Shown piece by piece: positions 1 to 6,855 of a stretch of DNA of 64,000 bases. A program made the position numbers and the translations under genes. The notes under the pieces were generated by a model, which was not told where the DNA came from, made no database searches, and saw nothing but the letters and a program-made list of their open reading frames with translations. Source of the stretch: Butyrivibrio hungatei (GTDB lineage: Bacteria > Bacillota > Clostridia > Lachnospirales > Lachnospiraceae); the NCBI RefSeq assembly GCF_900101605.1, contig NZ_FMUR01000004.1, positions 1 through 64,000 of the forward strand, in the 5' to 3' direction. The number at the start of each line of letters is the position of its first letter. Position 1 is the first letter of the stretch.

Positions 1-247
1 GAGCATCACGTAATTCACGTTTAAGACGGGCTATTTCCTTGGCTTCGTCAGATGAGTAGTTACCTGATCCTCTGGTAGGGATATCACCATCATTATCTTT
101 GAACTGGGTTTCCCACCTTGCTAAGGTACTGGTACCTATTCCGAGATTCTTAGCACATTCAACCTGTGTGAGATCAGGATGTTCCTTGCGATAGTTGACA
201 GCATCCAACTTGAACTGCTTTGTGTGTTGTTTGTTTTTTCTTGGCAT
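1..247 (-). CDS. IS3-type transposase OrfA, 5' part (continues past base 1)
   Basis: Seen: an open minus-strand frame of 82 codons begins at the ATG at 247 and leaves the window at base 1. A GAGGAGG ribosome site lies at 256-262, 8 nt upstream. The protein begins MPRKNKQHTKQFKLDAVNYR and has a helix-turn-helix-like stretch at about residues 26-45 (LTQVECAKNLGIGTSTLARW), then a basic region. Known: this is the layout of IS3-family OrfA, which binds the element ends and is joined to the DDE-containing OrfB by frameshifting. OrfB and the other end lie outside, so intactness cannot be judged. The near end of the element probably lies between 265 and 315, but I could not fix a terminal repeat. Confidence 0.8.
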   Translation of the reverse strand, partial: MPRKNKQHTKQFKLDAVNYRKEHPDLTQVECAKNLGIGTSTLARWETQFKDNDGDIPTRGSGNYSSDEAKEIARLKRELRDA

Positions 248-314
248 AATGAGTTCCTCCTCTTGTATTATATGCTATTTAAAGGATTAACTCATTTTAA
301 AATGTACTAATTAG

Positions 315-437
315 ATGCTAACACTAATATTATCTATGAAAGAATTTGATGAAAGTGGAATATTGATTCGTGAAAAGAAAGAGCTATCAGAAGGCGAAAA
401 AAAACTTTATGAAAAGTTTAAAGAAATTTATCAATAA
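315..437 (+). pseudogene. Tail of an unrecognised gene next to the IS end
   Basis: A 40-codon frame starts at an ATG (315) with no ribosome site and ends at TAA 435-437. The last 30 residues are charged and helical (FDESGILIREKKELSEGEK and following), typical of a protein C-terminus. A stop codon lies directly before the ATG, at the point where the IS sequence should end. I read it as the 3' remnant of a gene cut by the insertion element. The family is not recognised. It could instead be a chance open frame. Confidence 0.35.
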
Positions 438-467
438 TAGAAATGAAAATATATAGAGGAATCTATT

Positions 468-911
468 TTGAATGAAAAACAATATTTTGAAGAAATACAA
501 GAAGAACTGATTTCGAAAATTTGTTTAGATAATAGAGTTGATATAGATAATCTACATGCGATAGCAGGCGTAGATTTGGCATACTGGAAACAAAAGGATA
601 AAGAATATGCTTGTTGCTGTATTGTAGTGTTAGATTATACTGATTTTTCTATTATAGAAAAGAAACATTCTGTTGGTGAAATTACAGTTCCATATATTCC
701 AGGGTGTTTAGCATTTCGGGAATATGATTTAGTTGAAAAAACAGTCAGTTTATTAGAAAACAAAGTAGATTTGTTTGCGTTTGATGGCAATGGTTACTTG
801 CATCTCCGGCACATGGGGCTTGCTACTTATGCAGGCATAATGCTCGAGAAACCTTCTCGAAATGACATTGGGACGGTTCTAATGTCATGTTTTCCTTTTA
901 ACTTGCGCTAA
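468..911 (+). pseudogene. nfi: Endonuclease V, truncated at its 3' end
   Basis: The first about 130 residues are clear endonuclease V, the enzyme that nicks DNA 3' of deoxyinosine. The metal and base-recognition residues are present: D36 in AGVDLAY, Y76 and E85 in VPYIPGCLAFRE, and D106 in FDGNGYLHLRHMG (the family usually has HPRH, so a Pro is now Leu). Homology stops after LATYAGIMLEKPS, where a REP-like inverted repeat enters. The frame then runs through foreign sequence to a stop at 909-911. The family is about 210-230 residues and this has 147, so the conserved C-terminal third is missing and activity is unlikely. The start ATG at 468 has only a weak ribosome site (AGAGGAATC). Downstream sequence does not resume nfi, so DNA was lost as well as inserted. 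Confidence 0.8.
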
Positions 912-940
912 AGATAAAAAGACAAAAGAACCGTCCCTCT
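862..940. mobile_element. REP/MITE-like inverted-repeat element inside nfi
   Basis: GGGACGGTTCT at 870-880 is repeated in exact inverted form as AGAACCGTCCC at 927-937. With the adjoining TGTC the match extends to 17 bp with two mismatches. The left copy sits in the loop of its own perfect 8-bp stem (ATGACATT 862-869 with AATGTCAT 881-888). Paired short hairpins of this kind, with a GGGACGGTTCT core, resemble REP elements mobilised by Y1/RAYT transposases in Clostridia; that attribution is from memory, not a search. No transposase is encoded here, so it would be a non-autonomous copy or a remnant end. Confidence 0.55.
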
Positions 941-1081
941 GACTTCTTTGAACATATACATTTTATTTCAAAGGAAGAATATGATAAAAAAATAGCAGAT
1001 AGACAAGCGGATATAGGGTTAACAGATAAAATATGTAGTGGGGCAATCCCAGAATATACAGTAATTCTAAGTTTAAAATAG
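941..1081 (+). pseudogene. C-terminal fragment of an unrecognised gene
   Basis: An open frame without a start codon begins right after the repeat element and ends at TAG 1079-1081. It has 46 codons, with protein-like composition (FFEHIHFISKEEYDKKIADR, then ADIGLTDKICSGAIPEYTV). It does not match the expected C-terminus of endonuclease V. I therefore read it as the tail of another gene brought next to nfi by deletion or transposition. The family is not recognised. Confidence 0.4.
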
Positions 1082-1122
1082 AATTTTTTAAATGCAAGAG
1101 AATTCATGAAGAATATATACGA

Positions 1123-1150
1123 GTCTGAATTTGGATCAGACGCTTTTTTA
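1123..1150 (+). terminator. Rho-independent terminator
   Basis: Stem GTCTGA (1123-1128) with TCAGAC (1136-1141), 7-nt loop, then GCTTTTTTATT. It closes the decayed region before the DUF4143 gene. Confidence 0.65.
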
Positions 1151-1179
1151 TTGACTTGTTTGAAAAATATGGCTAAAAT
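1151..1179 (+). promoter_or_regulatory. Sigma-A promoter of the DUF4143 gene
   Basis: TTGACT (1151-1156), 17-nt spacer, TAAAAT (1174-1179), directly after the terminator and 32 bp before the ATG at 1212. Confidence 0.6.
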
Positions 1180-1211
1180 AAAATTAGATTTTAGATTGGT
1201 CGGAGGTGTAT

Positions 1212-2444
1212 ATGTCCTACATTAAACGAGCTATTTCTGATGTATTGGAAAAAAGAGTTGAGTCCAGCAAGTGTGTTCTTGTCACAGGAGCAAGACAAGT
1301 TGGGAAATCTACACTTATCAAGCATAAATTTGAAGATTATAACAGGGTTTCTTTTGATGATAAGATGATTCGTTTGCAGGCAAGGGAAGAACCTAAGTTG
1401 TTTTTTCTTAATAATCCTCGTCCGCTTTTTATTGATGAAATTCAAAAAGAGAACAGTATTTTAGAAGATATAAAGGTAATGATTGATGATTCGGATGAGA
1501 GAGGACAGTTTATTTTTTCCGGTTCACAAAAACTGGAGCTCATGAAGGGAATGAGTGAGACTTTGGCCGGAAGAGTTTCGATAATGGAACTTTCGGGACT
1601 GTCTCTTAGAGAGATTAATTCTGTGAATTTCAATAGGCATTTTGTTCCAACGGAAGATTATCTGAAAGAACGCGAAAAGGAACTCACAGAGTATGATGAA
1701 ATATGGACAATAATACATAAGGGCTCATATCCTGAGTTGTATGACGTTGATAGGGAGTGGCAAGATTACTATTCATCGTATGTGAATACTTATCTTGAAA
1801 GAGATATAAATGAACTTATAACAGCCGATAGTATTACATTTTTGAAATTTTTAACTGCCGTTGCCGCAAGAACCGGCGAAATACTTAGCTATGCAAATAT
1901 AGCATCCGATGTTGGCGTATCCGAACCTACAATCAAGAACTGGATTTCAATATTGGAAAGAACAGGAATAATATATCTTTTACAACCATATGCTTCAGGT
2001 GCTCTTACAAGAGCTATTAAAGCCCCAAAAGTATATTTTAGGGATACGGGACTGGCATGCTACCTGACTCGCTGGTTGACTGCAGATGCATTGAAGAACA
2101 GTGCGGTTGCCGGAAATATGTTTGAGACATTTGTTGTTTCTGAAATTCTTAAATCGTTCTCGAATGAAGGAATGGATTATAGATTCAGTGTTTTTTATTA
2201 CAGGGGAAAAGATAAATCAAGTTCAAAAGAGAATGAGATAGATCTGATCATTGAAGAGAACGGAAAATTGTACCCCGTCGAGATAAAAATGACCGGTAAC
2301 CCTAAAGCTTCGATGGGAGGCACAAACGTTGTATTGGACAGCATTCCCGATAAGAAGAGAGGCTTAGGTGTGATATTGTGTTTGATCGATAAGAAGACTT
2401 ATTTAAGAGAAAACCTGGTTGCTCTTCCGATAAGCTATATTTGA
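1212..2444 (+). CDS. AAA family ATPase with DUF4143 domain
   Basis: This 410-residue P-loop ATPase has Walker A GARQVGKST (residues 26-34), Walker B PLFIDEIQ (71-78, D75/E76) and a sensor-like FIFSGSQ near residue 100. The C-terminal part (from about 200) matches DUF4143, including a winged-helix-like stretch (VGVSEPTIKNWISILERTGI). It ends in a PD-(D/E)XK-like signature, ENEIDLII...YPVEIK. The family is widespread and mobile in anaerobes; its function is not established, and toxin-like, nuclease and sensor roles have all been suggested. An in-frame GTG exists at 1206, but it lies inside the GGAGG (1202-1206), so the ATG at 1212 is chosen. The gene is monocistronic between its own promoter and terminator, beside insertion-element debris, which suggests horizontal acquisition. 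Confidence 0.85.
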   Translation: MSYIKRAISDVLEKRVESSKCVLVTGARQVGKSTLIKHKFEDYNRVSFDDKMIRLQAREEPKLFFLNNPRPLFIDEIQKENSILEDIKVMIDDSDERGQFIFSGSQKLELMKGMSETLAGRVSIMELSGLSLREINSVNFNRHFVPTEDYLKEREKELTEYDEIWTIIHKGSYPELYDVDREWQDYYSSYVNTYLERDINELITADSITFLKFLTAVAARTGEILSYANIASDVGVSEPTIKNWISILERTGIIYLLQPYASGALTRAIKAPKVYFRDTGLACYLTRWLTADALKNSAVAGNMFETFVVSEILKSFSNEGMDYRFSVFYYRGKDKSSSKENEIDLIIEENGKLYPVEIKMTGNPKASMGGTNVVLDSIPDKKRGLGVILCLIDKKTYLRENLVALPISYI

Positions 2445-2469
2445 TGATTGCCTATTTGCAAAAATATAA

Positions 2470-2512
2470 GCTGTGAACTAATGAAAATTCATCGGTTCAC
2501 AGCCTTTTTTTC
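2470..2512 (+). terminator. Rho-independent terminator
   Basis: Stem GCTGTGAAC (2470-2478) with GTTCACAGC (2495-2503), extended by ATGAA/TTCAT around a short loop, followed by CTTTTTTTC. It lies between the convergent DUF4143 and ACT-domain genes. Confidence 0.85.
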
Positions 2513-2513
2513 T

Positions 2514-2948
2514 TTAAATCTGTGCAAGATCTTCCTGAGCAAGTATCTTGATATGTTTTCCTGCAAGTTTTGCTTCGGCATTTTTGGTATCTGAAACTCT
2601 GAATATCATGTAAGCGTGATCCTTGGCGCATCCGCCTGAGAAAGCGTACATGTACTCGATGTTGACTTTGGCTTCGTCAAATACCGAAAGAAGTTTATCA
2701 AGTCCGCCCGTCTCATCCGGAATCTCGATTGCGAGAACGGGAGTGAGGCTTGCTACAAAATTATTTTCTTTAAGAGTATTAACAGCTGCGAGAGCATCGT
2801 CAACAACCAGTCTTGCAATACCAAAGTCTTTGGTCTCCGCAAGAGAAGTAGCACGCATGTCAATCTTGTTTGCTGCAAGTACACTTGTCATTTTTTTCAA
2901 GGTACCGGGTTTATTTTCAAGAAATACGGAAATCTGCATTACGCTCAT
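2514..2948 (-). CDS. ACT domain-containing protein
   Basis: The 144 residues contain two ACT-like halves: residues 4-70 (MQISVFLENKPGTLKKMTSV, the beta-alpha-beta start with the usual ligand-loop Gly) and about 72-140. There is no catalytic domain. ACT domains bind amino acids and regulate enzymes. Small double-ACT proteins of this kind are commonly the last gene of paaK/iorAB clusters, so sensing of an aromatic amino acid or aryl acid is a reasonable inference. It starts at ATG 2948 with AAGGGGGA upstream and lies 40 bp after paaK in the same operon. Confidence 0.85.
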   Translation of the reverse strand: MSVMQISVFLENKPGTLKKMTSVLAANKIDMRATSLAETKDFGIARLVVDDALAAVNTLKENNFVASLTPVLAIEIPDETGGLDKLLSVFDEAKVNIEYMYAFSGGCAKDHAYMIFRVSDTKNAEAKLAGKHIKILAQEDLAQI

Positions 2949-2988
2949 AGCTGTATCCCCCTTTGCGTCTTATATATTCATTATACGA

Positions 2989-4290
2989 TTAGATTTTTCT
3001 CTTGTCGATTACACGAACGGCTTTGCCTTCGCTTCTTGCAATTGACTTAGGTGCAAGGAGTGAAACCTTTGCCTTGATTCCGAGCATGGATTTAAGGCCT
3101 TCAACGAGTTTCTTTTGTCTTTCTTCAATCTCACCCACATTATCGGTAAACATCTCGGGAGTCATCTCAACCTGAACATCGAGAGTATCGGTGTTGTTTA
3201 CTCTATCTACGACAATCTGGTAGTTTGCTGCATAACCGTTGTTCATAAGAACCGTCTCAATCTGGCTCGGGAATACGTTTACACCTCTGATTATAAGCAT
3301 ATCGTCAGAACGTCCCATAGGCTTAGCCATGCGGACATGAGTTCTTCCGCAAGAGCATTTTTCTCTTGTGAGTTTGCAGATATCTCTTGTACGATAACGG
3401 ATCATCGGGAAAGCTTCTTTATCTACGGCTGTAAATACGAGCTCACCCTGTGAGCCTTCGGGAAGAACTTCTTCCGTATCGGGATCGATGATCTCGGCAA
3501 TGAAGTGATCCTCATTAATGTGCATTCCGTCCTGTGCAGAACACTCAAAAGCAACACCGGGACCTGAAAGTTCTGTAAGTCCGTAAATATCATATGCTTT
3601 GATTCCAAGAGTCTTCTCGATATCGGCACGCATTTCTTCACTCCATGCTTCAGCTCCGAAGATACCTGCTTTAAGCGGAATATCGTCGGGGCCGTAGCCC
3701 ATCTCTTTGAAACGCTCACCGAGGTAAGCAGCATAGCTGGGAGTACAGCAGAGGATAGTAGCACCAAGATCGTTAATGAACATGATCTGTCTGTCTGTAT
3801 TTCCTGAGCTGATAGGAACAGTAAGAGATCCTACTTTGTGTGAACCGCCGTGAATTCCGGCACCGCCTGTGAAGAGACCGTAACCGTATGCAACATGAAC
3901 TACGTCCTCATCTGTTCCGCCTGCTGCCATGATCGCACGTGCGCAGCAGTCTTCCCAAAGGTCGATATCATGCTGTGTGTAATAAGCAACAACTCTTTTT
4001 CCTGTTGTTCCCGATGTAGAGTGAATACGAACACAGTCCTTTAAGGGCTTTCCGAGAAGCCCGTAAGGATATGCGTCTCTTAAATCTTTTTTTGATAAAA
4101 AAGGAAGTTTATGGAGGTCGTCAACCGACTTGATATCATCAGGTGTAACACCTTTTTCTTCCATTTTTTTGCGGTAGTAAGGAACATTGTCCCATACGTG
4201 TTTTACTTGCTTAACTAGTTTTTCTGATTGAATCTTGCGAATTTCCTCATAGGGCGCACACTCAATGTCCTTTTGATAATATCGCTCCAT
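2989..4290 (-). CDS. paaK: Phenylacetate--CoA ligase
   Basis: This 433-residue member of the adenylate-forming superfamily activates phenylacetate or related aryl-acetates with ATP and CoA. The phosphate-binding loop is STSGTTGK (91-98), the adenylate motif is YDIYGLTE (about 235), and the C-terminal lobe carries RGVNVFPSQIE and a lysine-rich end (EGKAVRVIDKRK). A cysteine cluster (KCSCGRTH) near residue 307 is usual for anaerobic PaaK. CGGAGG lies ahead of the ATG at 4290. It follows iorB in an iorA-iorB-paaK-ACT operon. The substrate is therefore probably phenyl-, hydroxyphenyl- or indole-acetate, but the sequence does not say which. Confidence 0.93.
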   Translation of the reverse strand: MERYYQKDIECAPYEEIRKIQSEKLVKQVKHVWDNVPYYRKKMEEKGVTPDDIKSVDDLHKLPFLSKKDLRDAYPYGLLGKPLKDCVRIHSTSGTTGKRVVAYYTQHDIDLWEDCCARAIMAAGGTDEDVVHVAYGYGLFTGGAGIHGGSHKVGSLTVPISSGNTDRQIMFINDLGATILCCTPSYAAYLGERFKEMGYGPDDIPLKAGIFGAEAWSEEMRADIEKTLGIKAYDIYGLTELSGPGVAFECSAQDGMHINEDHFIAEIIDPDTEEVLPEGSQGELVFTAVDKEAFPMIRYRTRDICKLTREKCSCGRTHVRMAKPMGRSDDMLIIRGVNVFPSQIETVLMNNGYAANYQIVVDRVNNTDTLDVQVEMTPEMFTDNVGEIEERQKKLVEGLKSMLGIKAKVSLLAPKSIARSEGKAVRVIDKRKI

Positions 4291-4346
4291 GTATAATTCC
4301 TCCGTGTGTTTGTAGATAGGTGATAAAAAAGCTTATGATAGCAATA

Positions 4347-4922
4347 TCACTTCATGTTTTTTCCAAGCTCAAATGCTTTTTTGTTCATTTCAAGGAACTT
4401 GGAAGGTACATTTGCTTCAAGTGATTTCATCCATGCTTCATCGGGAAGATCGAAGTAGTGAGAGAGTCTTCCAAGAAGAACGATGTTAACGGCTTTTGCA
4501 GAACCTGCCTGTTCAGCAAGTGAAAGGCAATCGAGAGCGTCTACTTTAGCACCTGTAGCTTTTAACTTGGAAACAAGGTCTTCGGGATACTCTGCAGCAC
4601 CTGTAATTACAGGCATAGGATCAATCTGCTGTGTATTTGTAACGATCTGTCCGTCTTTTTTGAGGAAAGGAAGCCATCTTGCAGCTTCGAGAATCTCAAA
4701 TGAAACGATGTAATCAGCTTCGCCTTTATCGATAACGGGAGAGTAAACCTTATCTCCGTATCTTACGTAAGTAACAACGCTACCACCTCGCTGAGACATT
4801 CCGTGTACTTCTGACACTTTAACGTCGTAGCCCTGTGAAAGGAGGAGGTGTCCCAATAATTTGCTGGCAAGAAGAGAGCCCTGTCCGCCAACTCCGACAA
4901 TCATAATATTCTTTGTTTCCAT
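4347..4922 (-). CDS. iorB: Indolepyruvate ferredoxin oxidoreductase, beta subunit
   Basis: This gamma-type subunit of 2-oxoacid:ferredoxin oxidoreductases has about 191 residues. The N-terminal nucleotide-fold loop is IMIVGVGGQGSLLASKLL, followed by EVHGMSQRGGSV, a hallmark of IorB. With IorA it converts aryl-pyruvates plus CoA to aryl-acetyl-CoA, CO2 and reduced ferredoxin, or runs in reverse. Two ATGs are possible. That at 4928 overlaps the iorA stop (ATGA) but has only 1 nt between GAGG and the codon; that at 4922 has 7 nt, so it is preferred. Translation is coupled to iorA. Confidence 0.93.
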   Translation of the reverse strand: METKNIMIVGVGGQGSLLASKLLGHLLLSQGYDVKVSEVHGMSQRGGSVVTYVRYGDKVYSPVIDKGEADYIVSFEILEAARWLPFLKKDGQIVTNTQQIDPMPVITGAAEYPEDLVSKLKATGAKVDALDCLSLAEQAGSAKAVNIVLLGRLSHYFDLPDEAWMKSLEANVPSKFLEMNKKAFELGKNMK

Positions 4923-4924
4923 TA

Positions 4925-6682
4925 TCATGCCTCACTTTCTGCTGTGCTTTCAAATGCACCGACAGGGCACATCTGTGAACATACATTGCAGCCTACACAT
5001 AATGTGTTATCAATAGTTGCCTTGCCGTTCTTCATTGAGATGGCAGGACATCCGATCTTCATACATGACTTACATCCGACGCACTTATCTGTATTAACCT
5101 TAAGAGGAGCGTTGTGCTTTACATATTTAAGAAGAGCACAAGGTCTTCTCGAGATGATAACTGAAGGAGCTTCTACATTAAGTTCTTCCTTAAGAACTTC
5201 GTCGCACTGCTTTAAGTTGTAAGGATCAACGACTCTTACGCGCTCAAAGCCCATAGCTTTGCAAAGTGCCTCGAGATCAATCTTGCCTGCAGGATCTCCC
5301 TTGATGTTGTAACCTGTTGTGGGATTCTGCTGGTGACCTGTCATTCCTGTGATTGAGTTATCAACGATGACGATAGTTGAGTTTGACTGGTTGTAAGCAA
5401 CATTTGCAAGTCCTGTCATACCTGAGTGCATGAATGTGGAATCGCCGATAACGGCAACAGTCTTTTTCTCGCTCTCAGCGCCGCGAACTTTGTTAAAGCC
5501 GTGAACGGCGCCGATTGAAGCACCCATGCAAAGTGTCATCTCGATTGCTCCAAGAGGCGGAACAGCGCCGAGTGTATAGCATCCGATATCACCAAGAACG
5601 GTGCAATTATTCTTTTTAAGAGTATAAAAGAGTCCTCTGTGAGGGCAACCTGCACACATTACAGGCGGTCTTGCGGGAATCTGCTCATCGACAGCAAAGC
5701 CTTCTTTTACATCTTTTCCGAAAGCCTTAGCGATAAGATTCTGAGAAAATTCGTCAATAATGGGAAGAAGCTCTTTTCCAGTAACTTTGATTCCGAGAGC
5801 CTTAACGTGATTTTCGATGATAGGATCAAGTTCTTCAACAACAAAGAGCTTGTCAACTTTTGCAGCAAAGTTCTTTATAAGATCGCAGGGAAGAGGATTG
5901 GTCATTCCAAGCTTGAGGACACTTACTGAGTCACCGAAAACTTCTTTTACATACTGATAAGAAGTTGAGCATGTGATGATACCGATCTTGGTGTCACCCA
6001 TTTCAACTCTGTTAATGGGATTTTCTTCTGCAAATTTGATGAGATCTTTGGTACGCTGTTCAACGATGGGATGACGCTTTTTGGCATTGCCGGGCATCAT
6101 AACGTATTTAGCGATATTTTTTTCATACGGCTTGTCGGGAACAGTGCGCTCGCCTGTCTCAACGATAGACTGAGAGTGAGCTACTCTTGTGCACATCTTA
6201 AGAAGGACGGGAGTATCAAACTTCTCGGAAATCTCATAAGCAAGCTTGGTGTACTCAAGAGCTTCTTTGGAATCTGAAGGCTCGAGCATAGGAACCTTAG
6301 CTGCGATGGCGTGATGACGTGAATCCTGCTCGTTCTGGGAAGAATGCATTCCGGCATCATCGGCAACAACTATAACAAGACCGGCATTTACTCCGGTATA
6401 AGACATTGTATAAAGAGGGTCTGCGGCAACGTTAAGTCCAACGTGCTTCTGAGCACAAAATGCTCTGCGACCTGCGAGAGAAGCACCAAAAGCTGATTCC
6501 ATAGCAACCTTCTCATTTGGAGCCCATTCGCAATATATTTCATCATATTTGGCAGCTTCTTCGGTAACTTCCGTGCTGGGTGTTCCGGGATAACTGGAAA
6601 TAAAGCATACTCCGGCCTCATAAAGACCGCGAGCAACAGCCTTGTTGCCCAGCATCAGCTGCCCATTTTTTGTTTGATCCAT
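4925..6682 (-). CDS. iorA: Indolepyruvate ferredoxin oxidoreductase, alpha subunit
   Basis: This 585-residue catalytic subunit has an N-terminal pyrimidine-binding half (MLGNKAVARGLYEAG, then FISSYPGTPSTEV). The thiamine-diphosphate-binding half follows, with CAGCPHRG near 350, GDIGCYTLG near 373 and GDSTFMHSGMTG. The C-terminus carries two 4Fe-4S clusters, CVGCKSCMKIGCP and CVGCNVCSQMCP. A longer frame opens 12 codons upstream, but the ATG at 6682 has AGGAGG at good spacing. It is the first gene of the operon. Known: IorAB handles indole-, phenyl- and hydroxyphenyl-pyruvate. With PaaK it can feed aryl-acetates into aromatic amino acids by reductive carboxylation, as described for rumen bacteria. 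Confidence 0.95.
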   Translation of the reverse strand: MDQTKNGQLMLGNKAVARGLYEAGVCFISSYPGTPSTEVTEEAAKYDEIYCEWAPNEKVAMESAFGASLAGRRAFCAQKHVGLNVAADPLYTMSYTGVNAGLVIVVADDAGMHSSQNEQDSRHHAIAAKVPMLEPSDSKEALEYTKLAYEISEKFDTPVLLKMCTRVAHSQSIVETGERTVPDKPYEKNIAKYVMMPGNAKKRHPIVEQRTKDLIKFAEENPINRVEMGDTKIGIITCSTSYQYVKEVFGDSVSVLKLGMTNPLPCDLIKNFAAKVDKLFVVEELDPIIENHVKALGIKVTGKELLPIIDEFSQNLIAKAFGKDVKEGFAVDEQIPARPPVMCAGCPHRGLFYTLKKNNCTVLGDIGCYTLGAVPPLGAIEMTLCMGASIGAVHGFNKVRGAESEKKTVAVIGDSTFMHSGMTGLANVAYNQSNSTIVIVDNSITGMTGHQQNPTTGYNIKGDPAGKIDLEALCKAMGFERVRVVDPYNLKQCDEVLKEELNVEAPSVIISRRPCALLKYVKHNAPLKVNTDKCVGCKSCMKIGCPAISMKNGKATIDNTLCVGCNVCSQMCPVGAFESTAESEA

Positions 6683-6719
6683 GGTAAAAAACCTCCTACA
6701 GAATTTTAGATGGCTCATA

Positions 6720-6762
6720 ATTACTGTTCAATCAGGCGAAAAGTATGCGAGCGAACAGTAAT
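6720..6762. promoter_or_regulatory. 10-bp inverted repeat upstream of iorA (candidate operator)
   Basis: ATTACTGTTC (6720-6729) and GAACAGTAAT (6753-6762) are perfect inverted copies 23 bp apart. They lie 38-80 bp upstream of the iorA ATG, between the divergent iorA and acyl-CoA synthetase genes. Arms this far apart on the DNA face suit a dimeric regulator or looping better than a terminator, and there is no T-tract. The binding protein is unknown. Confidence 0.45.
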
Positions 6763-6794
6763 CAATTTAGCGCGATAAAGTTAATATATCATAT

Positions 6795-6823
6795 TTGACC
6801 TTTAAATAGAATACGTTTATACT
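6795..6823 (+). promoter_or_regulatory. Sigma-A promoter of the acyl-CoA synthetase gene
   Basis: TTGACC (6795-6800), 17-nt spacer, TATACT (6818-6823), 32 bp before the ATG at 6856. Confidence 0.7.
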
Positions 6824-6855
6824 TTACTTTAGCACTTTAAAGCGGAGGATTTCTT

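Noticed and set aside
912-1211. Continuation of nfi in another frame after the repeat element
   Set aside because: None of the three forward frames gives the expected endonuclease V C-terminus. The open fragment there has unrelated sequence.
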